Below, in pieces: positions 1 through 9,780 of a stretch of DNA of 64,000 bases. The position numbers and the translations under genes are program-made. Location of the stretch: assembly GCA_963729165.1 (NCBI GenBank), contig CAVSMM010000003.1, forward strand, positions 1 through 64,000, written 5' to 3'. The stretch comes from JACCZX01 sp963729165. Lineage in GTDB: Bacteria > Pseudomonadota > Gammaproteobacteria > Burkholderiales > Burkholderiaceae_F. How positions within the stretch are numbered: the first letter of the stretch is position 1; every line of letters begins with the position of its first letter. The notes under the pieces are model-generated. The model searched no databases and had not been told where the DNA came from. It saw only the letters and a program-made list of their open reading frames with translations.

Positions 1-1
1 T

Positions 2-198
2 CGATTCCGACCTGCACAGCGCATCGCGGCTGAAGGCTGCCACTACACGTCGTTCGATTTCAGAGTTGATTGCCGAGGTGGTGAGGGAGGCGTTGCGAGA
101 GATCATAGGTTTTATCTGCAGTACGCAACCGTGCGGCGGAGCCTTCGACGACGCACAAGGTTTTCTTGAAGAAGCTCAAGGCAGATGGCACGCTATGA
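2..198 (+). pseudogene. RelB/ribbon-helix-helix antitoxin remnant (5' end outside window)
   Basis: The reading frame open at the window edge gives a ribbon-helix-helix-like helix (TTRRSISELIAEVVREALRE). A second frame supplies the typical antitoxin tail, AEPSTTHKVFLKKLKADGTL, followed by TGA at 196-198. At least two single-base shifts near 105-150 separate the two parts. The stop overlaps the start of the toxin-like frame at 185, the usual coupling of antitoxin and toxin genes. The product would be the DNA-binding, toxin-neutralising member of the pair. As written it cannot be made intact. Assignment to the RelB/RHH class rests on pattern recognition only. Confidence 0.5.
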
Positions 199-357
199 GC
201 TCAGGTTCAAGCGGTCGGTCGCAAAGGATTTGCGCGGAATATCAAAAACGAAGTCCGACGGCTTCTGAAGAGAATCGAGGCGTTGCGCGACGACCCGCGG
301 TCCCCGGGCTGCGCGTCGCGGCTCGGGACCGGCATGGAAAACCCGCATGGCCGCTGA
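185..357 (+). pseudogene. RelE/ParE-like toxin remnant
   Basis: ATG at 185 begins MARYELRFKRSVAKDLRGI, typical of RelE-superfamily mRNA interferases and ParE-like toxins. After a shift near 246 the frame continues as EVRRLLKRIEALRDDPRSPG, also family-typical, and then decays. The C-terminal strands that carry catalytic residues are not recognisable. The start lies inside the end of the antitoxin frame, so this is the toxin half of the pair. It is truncated or broken and probably inactive. Whether that is biological or a sequence error cannot be decided here. Confidence 0.5.
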
Positions 358-453
358 GTCCATACTGCCGTTCAGCTTGACCGTACGCCACGTGCTTCTT
401 ACGCTGCTACGGGTCGCACTTGAAAGACAAACAGTTTTACAGAGGAGACATCG

Positions 454-1659
454 ATGAAACGGATTCTGTCAGATATTGTGGGCAGCGGCAGCATTGGCCG
501 ATGCTCCGTCTGCTGGCCTGGCACAGCAGCAGGGGGTCACGGCGGACACGATCACCATCGGCGCCTACGGCCCGATCACCGGCCCGGCGGCGTACATCGG
601 GCTGGCAGGCCGCGACGGCATGAAGCTGGCGATCAAGGAGATCAATGCCGCCGGCGGCATCAACGGCCGCAAGATCAACGTGATGTTCGAAGACGACGCG
701 CATTCGCCCACCCGCGCGCTCGCCGCCGTCAAGAAGCTGGTCGAGCAGGACAACGTGTTCGCGATCATGTCGGTCGCGGGCAGCAACGCCACCGTTGGCA
801 CGATCGATTACGTGCGCGACAAAGGCGTCGTGATGTACGTGTCGATCGCGTCGGCGCCGCCAGTCACCTGGCCGTACGCCCGCAATATGTTCCGCGGCGG
901 CACCACCGAGACTGCGCGCTACGGCGAGCTGTATGCCGAATATCTGGCGACCAACTCGGCGACCAAGCGCATCGCCATCATGCACGGCCGCGAGGAATAT
1001 CCGCGCAACGAAGGCGAAGCGACAATCGCTAAGCTGAAGAGCTGGTTCAGCATCGAGCCAGTCGCGCGCACCGAGTTCAACATCAATGACAAGGACTTCA
1101 CGTCGCAGCTGATAGGAGTGCAGAAGGCCAACCCGGACGTGATCGCGTTCTTCGGCAACCCGGCCGAGGCGGCGATCGCGATGCGGCAGGCCGGAGCTCG
1201 GCATCAAGCGCCGATCTTCGTCGGCAGCAACATGGTCGACCCAGTCTGGTCAGCCGCGGGAGCCAATGCGGAAGGCGTCACCGGCTTCTCGCTGATCCCG
1301 CTGCTGCCGGGCTCCAGCGCGCCGGAAATGAAGCGTGGGAAGCCAACTGGCGCAAGGAGTATCCGAACGCTCCCGCCGGCCGTCCCAACAACTTCGACAT
1401 GCTTGCGTACGGCGACATGTACGTGCTGGCCGAAGGCATGCGGCGCGCGGGCAAAAACCTGACGACCGAAAACCTGATCAAGGGGCTCGAGAGCATTCAG
1501 AACTATCGCATCGGCCCGGTTGCCACGCCGCGCACGTTCACGAACAAGCACCACATCGGCAACCTGACGCTGGTGCCGATGCAGGTGAAGGGCGGCGAGT
1601 GGGAGCCGCTGCCGTGGACCAGCAAGCGCGAGAGCGACATTCTGAGCCGCTACAAGTAA
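454..1659 (+). CDS. Branched-chain amino acid-type ABC transporter substrate-binding protein (frameshifted)
   Basis: This is a periplasmic binding protein of the LivJ/LivK (Peripla_BP_6) type, about 400 residues. A good ribosome site (AGAGGAGA) precedes ATG 454. The signal peptide is in one frame and the mature protein in the next (ADTITIGAYGPITGPAAYIG onward). A second shift near 1335 leads to the C-terminal part ending at TAA 1657-1659. The binding fold is otherwise continuous, so the breaks look like single-base errors. It heads an operon with livH, livM, livG and livF. The ligand cannot be read from sequence; the amidohydrolase, dehydrogenase and CoA ligase downstream suggest an organic acid or aromatic compound rather than leucine. 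Confidence 0.85.
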
Positions 1660-1697
1660 GCGGCGTCTAGTCCTCCACGCAAGCGGCGTTTCCGCCG

Positions 1698-2570
1698 ATG
1701 ACGGCACGCTCGCCTTTCAGCTGGCGATCGCCGGCATCAGCGTCGGGAGCATCTACGCTCTCGTCGCGCTGGCGATCGTCATTCCGTTCAAGGCGTCGGG
1801 CGTCCTCAATTTCGGTCAGGGCGAGATGGTCACCGCCGGCGCGTACATCGCGCTGGTGCTGACCACGCTCGCGCTGCCGTATCCGCTGGTGCTGGTCTTG
1901 GTGCTGCTGATCGGCGCGCTCGGCGGCATGCTGATCGAGCGCGCGCTGATCCGCCCGATCATCCGTGCGCCCGAGTTCACGGTGGTGATCGCGACCTTCG
2001 CGATCGGGCTGCTGATCAAGTACGTGATCCAGCTGCGCTTTGGTGACAGTCCGGCCGCCCTCGATGGGCCGTTCGGCATGGATCCGCTGCTGCTCGCCGG
2101 GCTGCGCTTCAATCCGACGTCGGTGTGGATCTTCGTCTGCATGCTCGCGGTGACCTTGCCGTAATCGCGTTCTTCAAGTACTCGAGCTCGGCAAGGCGAT
2201 GCGCGCGGTATCGATCAACGCCGAGGCGGCGCGGCTGATGGGCATCCGCGTCGATTCGGTGTGGCGCTGGGCGTGGGCGATTTCCACGGCGATCGGCGCG
2301 CTGGCAGGACTCCTGGTGGCGCCGGTGATCGGCGTCAATCCCGAGATCGGCACGCTGATCCTGCGCGGGCTGGTCGCGGCGGTGATTGGCGGCTTCACCA
2401 GCGTGCCGGGCGCGATCATCGGCGGACTCGCGGTCGGGCTGATCGAGACGTTTTCGGGCGTGATCGTCGGCAGCACATTCAAGAATCTCGTGCCGTTCAT
2501 CATCCTGATGCTGCTGTTGGTGTTCCGGCCGTATGGCCTCTTCGGCATGGCCGAAGCCAAGCGCGTCTAG
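1698..2570 (+). CDS. livH: ABC transporter permease LivH (frameshifted)
   Basis: This is an inner-membrane permease of the branched-chain amino acid/urea transporter family. The N-terminal part reads LAFQLAIAGISVGSIYALVA then NFGQGEM, diagnostic for LivH. The only nearby ATG, 1698, is one base out of frame, so a shift lies near 1705. A second shift near 2160 creates a false TAA, after which KAMRAVSINAEAARLMGI, a conserved cytoplasmic loop, continues in a new frame to TAG 2568-2570. About eight membrane segments are visible. It sits 38 bases after the binding protein and 7 bases before livM. Confidence 0.85.
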
Positions 2571-2577
2571 CGCAACG

Positions 2578-3558
2578 ATGGCGCGGCAGACCGTCCTCGC
2601 CATCATCGCGTTCGTGCTGCTGGCGCTGCTGGGGCTCGCTGTCGGCAGCTACACGACCTACTTGCTGAACCTGGCGATGATCGCGGTCATTGCCGCGGTC
2701 GGGCTCAATCTGCTCACGGGCAACTGCGGGCAGATCTCGCTGTGCCACTCGTCATTCATGGCGATCGGCGCGTACGTTTCTTCATTGCTTGCGGTGCGCT
2801 ACGGCGTGCCGTTCTGGGCCGCGGTGCCGCTCGCTGCCGCGGTCGCTGCGCTGATCGGCGGGCTGCTCGGGCTGCCAGCCAGCCGGCTGCATGGCATTTA
2901 CCTGGCGCTGGCGACGCTCGGCTTCCTGCAGATCGTGCAGATCGTGATCGAGGAGTTCGCCGATATCACCGGCGGCGTGCGCGGACTCAGCGTGCCGAAG
3001 GCCGCATGCTGGGCGTCGCGCGGGTGCCGGAGTACGCAGCTGTATCTGATCGTCGCCGCGTGCGCGGTGTTCGCCGTGTGGGCCGCGACCAACATCCTTG
3101 CATCGTCATACGGGCGCGAGATGAACGCGGTGCGGCTTAGCCCGCACGCGGCGCAGTCGCTAGGCGTCGCGGTTGCGCGCGTCAAGCTCGTCGCGTTCGC
3201 GTTGTCGGCCGCGTATGCAGGCGTGGCGGGCGGGCTGATGGCGGTCGTCGTTGGATTCATCGATCCGATCGAGTTCGGCGTCTGGGCGTCGCTGCGCCAG
3301 ATCACCTACATCGTCGTCGGCGGCATGGGCTCGGTCGCCGGCTCGGTGATCGGCGCGGCCGTGCTGTCGGGACTGCCCGAGCTGCTGCGGCCGGTGCGCG
3401 AGTACAGCGACCTCATTTACACGCTGATTCTGCTCGGGTTCTTGCTGTTCATGCCGCACGGACTCGTCGCGCTGTGGCACCGGGTGTACCGTCGACGTGT
3501 CAGCGAACATCGACAAGGCGCGTGCGCGATGACGGACCGGCTGCGCTCGAGGGAGTGA
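2578..3558 (+). CDS. livM: ABC transporter permease LivM
   Basis: Second permease of the importer, about 325 residues with roughly ten hydrophobic segments. The motif LNLLTGNCGQISLCHSSFMA near residue 50 is the family signature. The frame is open throughout, but the stretch near 2995-3045 reads as out-of-frame sequence flanked by compensating shifts (expected PKARMLGVARVP). The last 15 or so residues are probably also off frame, since the livG start at 3529 overlaps here and an ATGA stop/start overlap is available one frame away. It forms the transmembrane pore with LivH. Confidence 0.87.
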   Translation: MARQTVLAIIAFVLLALLGLAVGSYTTYLLNLAMIAVIAAVGLNLLTGNCGQISLCHSSFMAIGAYVSSLLAVRYGVPFWAAVPLAAAVAALIGGLLGLPASRLHGIYLALATLGFLQIVQIVIEEFADITGGVRGLSVPKAACWASRGCRSTQLYLIVAACAVFAVWAATNILASSYGREMNAVRLSPHAAQSLGVAVARVKLVAFALSAAYAGVAGGLMAVVVGFIDPIEFGVWASLRQITYIVVGGMGSVAGSVIGAAVLSGLPELLRPVREYSDLIYTLILLGFLLFMPHGLVALWHRVYRRRVSEHRQGACAMTDRLRSRE

Positions 3559-4316
3559 CGGTGCGCTTCGGCGGCGTGATCGCTGCGCGCGATGTGTCGT
3601 TCGACGGTCGCGCCTGGCGAAATCCGCGGACTGATCGGGCCGAACGGCGCCGGCAAGACGACGCTGATCAACGCGATCACCGGCGCGGTTGCCGCTCGCG
3701 GCGGGCCGCGTGCTATTCGACGGGCACCAGATCACGGGGCGACGCGTCGAACCGCATCGGCGACGCGGCGTCGGCCGAACGTTCCAGCACGTCGAGCCAT
3801 TCAGCGAGATGAGCGTGATCTCGAAAACGTGCTGGTCGGCGTCGCGCGCGGCATCAGCGCGTGGCGTTCTGGAGCGCGGCGCTGGACCTGCCGGGCGCGC
3901 AGCGCGCGGAACGCGACGCGATCGCGTTCGCAACCGAGACGCTCGACGCGTTCGGGCTGCTGCCGCTATCGCAACGAGCCGCGCGTCGGATCTGCCGTTC
4001 GGCGTGCTGAAGCGGATGGACCTCGCGCGTGCGCTGGCCGCGCGGCCGACGCTGCTGCTGATGGACGAGCCAACGTCCGGCATGAGCGAGTCCGAGGCCG
4101 ACGCCGCGATTGCGACGGCGCGCGCGCTCGCCGAGCAGCGCGGCATCACACTGCTGGTGGTCGAGCACAACATGCGCGTGATGATGGCGCTCGCCGACCG
4201 CATCACCGTGATGCAGTCGGCGCGTCGTCGCGGAGGGCACGCCCGAGGAAATCCAGCGCAATCGCACGGTGATCGATGCGTACCTGGGCGAGGAGGCGGC
4301 CGATGCTGCGCGTTGA
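3529..4316 (+). CDS. livG: ABC transporter ATP-binding protein LivG (multiply frameshifted)
   Basis: ATPase subunit of the importer. Pieces in three frames give PALEGVTVRFGGVIAARDV, Walker A GPNGAGKTT near 3640, the Q-loop/LivG motif VGRTFQHVEPF near 3775, Walker B LLLMDEPTSGM near 4065, and the end EGTPEEIQRNRTVIDAYLG with TGA 4314-4316. At least four single-base shifts (near 3605, 3700, 3815-3890 and 4225) break it. The ABC signature is not cleanly readable in one frame. All other motifs are preserved, which argues for sequence errors rather than a decayed gene. It overlaps livF by 14 bases. Confidence 0.8.
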
Positions 4317-5019
4317 AGGCGCTCAGCTCCGGCTACACCGGCGATCGATGTGCTGCACAAGATCTCGCTCGACGTGCCGCCGGCGAAAGATCGTCGGCGT
4401 GCTGGGCGCCAACGGTGCCGGCAAGACCGCGCTGATGCGCGCGATCTCCGGGCTCAATCCGGTGCGCGGCGGGCCGCGTCATGTTCGACGGCGACCGAAC
4501 TCGCCGGCGCGTCGACCGAGCGATCGTGCGCCGCAGCGTGATTCACATGCCGCAGGGGCGGATGCTGTTCGGCGACGATGAGCGTGCGCGAGAACCTCGA
4601 AGATCGGCGCGTACCTGGTGGCGGATCGCGCAGACGTTCGACGAGCGGCTCGCGCGCGTCTACGAGCTCTTCCCGATCCTGAAGCAGCGCGCGACACAGA
4701 CCGCGGCATTACCTGTCCGGCGGCGAACAGCAGATGCTGGCGCTCGGGCGCGCGTGGATGTCGAGCCCGAAGCTGCTGCTGCTCGACGAGCCCTCGCTCG
4801 GGCTCGCGCCGAAACTATTCGACACGATATCGACACGGTGCGCACGATGAATGCGACCGGCGTGTCGGTGCTGATCGCCGAGCAGAACGCGCGCAAGGTG
4901 CTGCGCTCGCCGACCACTGCTACGTGCTGGAGAACGGCAAGGTCGCCTTTCACGGCTCCGGAGCCGAGCTGCTGCGCGACGAGCGCATCGAACGAACCTA
5001 TCTGGGAGCGAGTCACTAG
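4303..5019 (+). CDS. livF: ABC transporter ATP-binding protein LivF (multiply frameshifted)
   Basis: Second ATPase of the importer. ATG 4303 gives MLRVEG. Later frames give GYTG, VLGANGAGKTALMRAISGL (Walker A), HMPQGRMLFGD (LivF Q-loop region), SGGEQQMLALGRA (ABC signature, after a shift near 4712), LLLLDEPSLGLAP (Walker B) and VLIAEQNARKVL, ending at TAG 5017-5019. At least six shifts are needed. A base inserted in the same GGCGG(G)CCGC context occurs in both livG and livF, pointing to a systematic error. Gene order livHMGF is canonical. Confidence 0.8.
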
Positions 5020-5033
5020 GGAGATCGACTGAC

Positions 5034-5888
5034 ATGAAGATCATCGATGTTCATTCGCACTGGGGCACCAAGCGCGGCTACACGCTGCGCACCGAGGAGG
5101 AGCTCGCGCAGCAGAAGAAGACCTGGAACTCCGAGCCGACCTACCACACCGAGGACGAGATGGCGGACATACTTCCGTGCCAACAACGTGCGGGTGATCC
5201 TCGATTTCGGCTTCACGAAATTCATGCCGCTCGACGAAGCCACTCCGATCCACGATTACGGCTTCGAGACACAACGAGCGCACCCGAACAGATTCTCGGA
5301 CATTGGATCCATATCGAGCCTGCAACCGGCGATGCCGGCGTGCGCGAGCTGCAGACGATGCATCGACAGACGCGCCGGCTTATCGGCTTCGCGGTGTCAG
5401 GTTCCGGCAGCGGCCCGCCGAGCGATCCGAAATGGTTTCCGTTCTACGAACTGTGCATCGAAGCCAGATGCCGACATTGATCTTCGTCGGCAGACGGGGC
5501 TGGGTGCAGGTTTGCCCGGCGGCAACGGAATCGTGCTCGATGATTGTCATCCGCGGCATCTCGATTTGGTTGCGGCAAAGTTTCCGAAGCTGACGATCGT
5601 CGCGCGACGACCGGATGGCCGTGGCAAACCGAGACCATTGCGGTACTGATGCATAAGCGGAACATCTGGTACGAACTACATGGCTGGTCGCCGAAGTACT
5701 TCACGCCGGACTTGAAGCACGATATTCCGCGCCGGCTGCAGGACCGCATGATGTTCGGCGCAGACTATCCGTTGTTCACCTACGAGCGGCTGGTGCGCGA
5801 GTGGCGCGCCGAGGGTTATGACGAGGAAACGTTGGAGAACGTCTTTCACCGCAATGCCGAACGCTTCCTCGAACAGGTGAGGCGCACG
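5034..5888 (+). CDS. Amidohydrolase family metal-dependent hydrolase/decarboxylase (frameshifted)
   Basis: This protein of the amidohydrolase-2 family (TIM barrel, PF04909-like) begins MKIIDVHSHWG, with the metal-binding HxH near residue 7. Shifts near 5165, 5275, 5460 and 5630 divide it. The C-terminal part has MMFGADYPLFTYERL, with the conserved active-site Asp, and ends in NAERFLEQ. Relatives include ACMSD, gamma-resorcylate decarboxylase and various cyclic-acid hydrolases; the substrate is unknown. No stop separates it from the next gene in the last frame. A single extra G in CAGGTGA near 5878 would explain the missing TGA. It follows livF by 14 bases in the same operon. Confidence 0.75.
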
Positions 5889-6670
5889 ATGAATCTCGAA
5901 CTGAAGGAAAAGATGGCGATCGTCGGCGGCGCGAGCAAGGGCATCGGCTACGGCATCGCGCGCATGCTGGCTCGGGAAGGCGTGATCGGTCGCGATCTGC
6001 GCGCGGCGCGAACCAGATCTGTCGAGCCGCGGCGAACGGCTGCGGAAGGAGACGGCGTGCGCGTGCTGCCAATCGCGGCCGATGCGCGCAAGTCGGAAGA
6101 TTGCCGGCGCATCGTCGAGACGATGAAGTGCCGAGTTCGGCGGCGTCGACATCCTCGTCAACAACGACGGCGCGCCGCCGATCGGCGAGCTGCTGTCGTT
6201 CGACGACACGCGCATGGGCCAAGGCGGTCGAGCAGAACCTGATGTACGTCGTGCGGATGGTGCGTGAGGCAGTGCCGTCGATGCGCGAGCGCGGTGGCGG
6301 AAGCATCCTGAACATCACGGCGATCTCCGCGATCCAGCCGATCCGCGGCTTTTCGTTGTCGGTGGCGACTTGGTCCGGCGTGATCGGTTCGCGAAGACGC
6401 TGTCGCTCGAAGTGGCGCAATACGGCATCAACAGTCAATACGATTTGCCCCGGATACATCGATACCAGCGCCTGCAGAAGGTGTTCGCTGCAGGTAACGA
6501 GCCGGCGGAAGTGGTGCAGGCGCGGCTGCGTGAGGAGATACCGCTGAAGCGCATCGGCACCGTCGACGACATTGCGCAACATGGTAGCACTGCTGGTATC
6601 GCCGAAGGGCTCATACATCACCGGCACAGCAATCCAAGTCGACGGCGGCCTGCTGCGCGCCGTGCGTTAG
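5889..6670 (+). CDS. Short-chain dehydrogenase/reductase (frameshifted)
   Basis: SDR-family NAD(P)-dependent oxidoreductase of about 260 residues. ATG 5889 opens with the Rossmann motif VGGASKGIGYGIA (TGxxxGIG type). The NNxG region reads DILVNNDGAPP after a shift near 6130, the catalytic Ser strand is GSILNITAIS, and the C-terminus is SYITGTAIQVDGGLLRAVR with TAG 6668-6670. The catalytic YxxxK region is scrambled by a shift near 6370 (expected YxxSKAGVIGFAKTLSLE). Five or more shifts occur. It is continuous with the preceding amidohydrolase frame and 8 bases before the CoA ligase, so it is one catabolic operon. Confidence 0.75.
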
Positions 6671-6678
6671 GAACAAAG

Positions 6679-8317
6679 ATGATCGAATGCCCCCCGTCCT
6701 GCAAGTCAGGAAACGATCGACGAATACACCGCCAAGGGCTGGTGGTCGCGACCGAACATTTTCGAAGTGATCGAGCGGCATGCGCGCGAGCATCCGCAAC
6801 GCGAGGCGATCGTCGATGAGCGGCGACGCATCAATTACGGAAAGCTATGGGCCGAAGTCAAACGCTTCGCCGAATTCCTGCGCCGGCAAGGTGTCCGACG
6901 CGGCGACGTGGTCACGCTGCAGTTGCCGAATCGGATCGAATTTCCGGTCGTGTTCTTCTCGCTGGAGCTGATAGGCGCGGTCGCCAACAAGATCAGCGCG
7001 GACTTCCGCTCGGTTGAAGTCGAATACATCCTGAAGTTCTCGAAGTCGCGCGTTTATGTTTGCGCCAGCCAGTTCAAGGGATTCGATTACCTGGAAATGA
7101 TTGGAGAAATCCGGCCTCAGCCTGCCGGACCTGCAGATCGTAGTTTGCGTCGATGACGTCGACGCTGGCGAATGACCGCAGCTTCGCGCAAGTCGTCGAC
7201 GAAACGCCGGAGATCGCCGACAAGGATCGGGTACGGATGGACCCGTTCGAGATCATGCGGATGTGCTTCACGTCGGGCACGACCGGCAACCCGAAGGGTG
7301 TCCTGCACTGTACGAACACGACAATGTGTACGTCGGAGTTGATCAACAGCGAACTGAAAGTCACCGAGCGCGACGTGCTGCTCGACTATTTGCCCGTTGG
7401 TCTGAACTGGGGATACATCACTCTGGTGCAGTCCGTGCTGGCCGGCGCAAGGTGGTATTGATGGAAAGATTTTCTGGTGACGGTGCATTGGAAATCATCG
7501 AACGCGAGAAGGTGACTTACATCCCGACTGCGCCGGCATCGATCGTTGCGATGCTGAATTCGCCGGATCTGAAGCGGAGCGATTTAAGCTCGTTACGCGT
7601 CGTGATCACCGGCGGAGCGTCTGCCGCCGTCGAGACGATCAAGGCATTTCAGGCCGCGCTACCGAACGCCAAACTGATCGAGCTGTACGGAATGTTGGAG
7701 ACCGGATTTCATTCGTTCACGCGCCTGACTGATGATCCGCTGAAAGTAAACGGGACCGTAGGTCGCTGCGTCAGCCAGATGGGTCTGCGCATTATTGATG
7801 ATGACGGCAACGATGTGCCCTACGGCGAGGTCGGCGAGATCGCAGCGATTGGCCCGTCGGTGCACTTTGGCTATCTGAACAATGAGCGGCCAATCGCGAC
7901 AGTTTCACCGCAGACGATTGGTTTCGAACCGGCGATCTCGGTCAGTTCGTCGATGCCGAAGGCAACGTCCGCATCGCCGGCCGCAAGAAGGAGATCATCA
8001 ATCGCGGCGGCAAGAAGTACTTTCCGCGCGAGGTCGAAGAACTGCTGTACCAGCATCCAGCGGTGCTGCAGGTGGCGATCGTCGGCGCACCCGATGCAAG
8101 ACTGGGTGAAAAGAACTGCATGTGCGTTGTGGTGAAGCCCGGCATGTAGCTAACGCTCGATGAAGTCTGTCATTTCTTCGAGGGCGCGTCGCCGATTACA
8201 AGCTGCCTGAACAGCTAGTCATGATGGATGACTCTGCCAATGACGCCGACCGGCAAGATCCGGCGTCCAGAGCTCATCAGGCGGGTGGGCGGGCGTGCTG
8301 CGCAGGCGGTCGGCTGA
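6679..8317 (+). CDS. AMP-dependent acyl-CoA synthetase (frameshifted)
   Basis: Member of the ANL adenylate-forming family, about 540 residues, activating a carboxylic acid to its CoA thioester. The ATP/AMP loop FTSGTTGNPKGVLH lies near 7270. The second core motif is ELYGMLETGFHS near 7680, the hinge region is WFRTGDLGQFVDAEGNVRIAGRKKE near 7925, and the catalytic Lys motif PTGKIRRPEL is at 8255. Shifts near 6700, 7115, 7455, 7900 and 8185, and a false TAG at 8147, interrupt it. The final frame ends at TGA 8315-8317. As the last gene of the liv-amidohydrolase-SDR set it suggests uptake and CoA-dependent breakdown of an organic acid. Confidence 0.8.
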
Positions 8318-8572
8318 TCCTGACCTACCTGCGCGACAACGCCGGGTTTCTGCTTGAGGCCGTAGCGTAAGGCCAAGCGCGAAGGCGAGTTTGCCAGGTG
8401 ATCAACCGGGGCGAAGCGTGCTTGATGCTCTGAGAAAGAAGCGCAACCAAAATGACTACACGGGCATGCCGCTGCCGCGGCGGAAGCGCAGGAAGCAATC
8501 GACCGGGTCAAGGGCCTTTTCACCATCTTGCGTTCACCTCTGGCCGCGAAGCACTCTCAATTGCTTAAGTGA
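8318..8572 (+). pseudogene. Degraded coding segment, HEPN-like C-terminus
   Basis: No intact gene lies between the CoA ligase and 8627. Pieced across two frames, the stretch reads YLRDNAGFLLEA, then DALRKKRNQNDYTGMPLP and AAEAQEAIDRVKGLFTILR, ending LLK with TGA 8570-8572. The KRNxxDY motif followed by an acidic helix resembles the end of small HEPN-fold proteins, which carry an Rx4-6H-like RNA-cleavage motif, although here no His follows. At least two shifts are present and no start is evident. This is a weak, memory-based resemblance. Confidence 0.35.
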
Positions 8573-8626
8573 AAATTCTCCGTCAGCGCACAATCACGTC
8601 GGTAATCGTGCTGATGAAGGACTGCC

Positions 8627-9733
8627 ATGGTCCGGGTGATCGTCGTTCTGGTCTCGCTCACGCTCGCGTGCTATCCGGCGCAAGCGGTTGCCCCGGCCGT
8701 GATGATCGCGAAGGAGATCGTCAAGCAGATCATTTTCGATTTCGTGGAAGCGCGCATCGAAGATGGAATCCGTGCTTCGTTCGGTCCATGCAAGGCCGAT
8801 CTCGCCGAAGACGCCGTCAAGCAGAGTCGAACGCTGACCGGGCTGCTACGGAGTAGCGGTGGCGGCATGACCAACATCGGCGCGCTCGGCGGCGCCAGCA
8901 ATCTCGGCAGCTTGAGTGGGTTGGGCGCAGCGGGCGGTCAGGTGCGCGCGGTGCGAAATCTGCAGAACGTTCAATCGACTGCAGACTCCGTTGCCGGCGC
9001 AGCGAACCTGGTCGGCGCTGCGGGCGGTGGTGACACCGCCCTCGCAGTCGGTCAACTTGCAGGCACGGTATCAGGTGCCGCGGGCAGCGCCGCCGGAATC
9101 GCGGGCAGCGCATCGAGCGTCACCGGTGCAGCAGGCGCCGTCGGTGCACTGGGTGGCGTGCAAAGTGTTGGCGGCATCGGCGCAATGGGCGCACTGAATC
9201 AGCTGGCCGGAGAGGCTGCGATGTCGCAGATGATGCCGTCGGGCATGGCCGGCATGGGCGGCGCCGACATGCAGCAGGCGATGGCGATGATGCAGCAGAT
9301 GATGAACGCCAAGCCGCTCGATGCTGCCGAGATGAACGAGCTGGCACTGATTCTGGAGAGCTTCGGCAAGGTGTCCGAAGCGATTCAGCCTGGCAGTGCG
9401 TGCAGTGCGGACGACTATCGGCGCCAGTTCGCGCGCATGACGGCGATGAGCGCACAGCCGGGACTCGGTGCGCAAGGCGGCGCGATGATGCACGGCGTGA
9501 TGCGAATGATGTACACGAGCTTCAAGGACATGCAGCGATCGACGGCCGAGGCCGAGAAAATGTTCCTGCAGATGAACGCGGAAGAAAGAGCGGAGTACGT
9601 GCAAACGACGGTGGTTGAAATGAAGGATCAACCGCCCGAAGGACGCCGTGCATTTCTCGCGATGATCGACGCCGGCATGCTCGGCATGCCCGCGGATATG
9701 GGAGATGCATTTCGGAAGCAGTTGGCAAGCTGA
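8627..9733 (+). CDS. Exported Gly/Ala-rich protein of unknown function
   Basis: An intact 368-residue protein with a clear Sec signal peptide (MVRVIVVLVSLTLACYPAQA). Residues 80-200 are a low-complexity Gly/Ala/Ser region of degenerate GxAGxxGA repeats. It is followed by a Met/Gln-rich segment (QQAMAMMQQMMNA) and an alpha-helical C-terminal third with acidic and basic heptads. I recognise no domain. The glycine-rich middle suggests a flexible or self-associating surface region. It is the first gene after a run of frameshifted genes that reads cleanly. It is preceded by a weak ribosome site (AAGGA near 8617) and ends 47 bases before the convergent lipoprotein gene. Confidence 0.75.
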   Translation: MVRVIVVLVSLTLACYPAQAVAPAVMIAKEIVKQIIFDFVEARIEDGIRASFGPCKADLAEDAVKQSRTLTGLLRSSGGGMTNIGALGGASNLGSLSGLGAAGGQVRAVRNLQNVQSTADSVAGAANLVGAAGGGDTALAVGQLAGTVSGAAGSAAGIAGSASSVTGAAGAVGALGGVQSVGGIGAMGALNQLAGEAAMSQMMPSGMAGMGGADMQQAMAMMQQMMNAKPLDAAEMNELALILESFGKVSEAIQPGSACSADDYRRQFARMTAMSAQPGLGAQGGAMMHGVMRMMYTSFKDMQRSTAEAEKMFLQMNAEERAEYVQTTVVEMKDQPPEGRRAFLAMIDAGMLGMPADMGDAFRKQLAS

Positions 9734-9780
9734 CGACGCGCAGTCGCCGTCACCACTGCTTATGTGGAAACAGGGCGCGG

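Noticed and set aside
437..1207. 256-codon open frame on the minus strand
   Set aside because: Arg/Ala/His-rich shadow of the binding protein gene; no domain and opposite codon logic.
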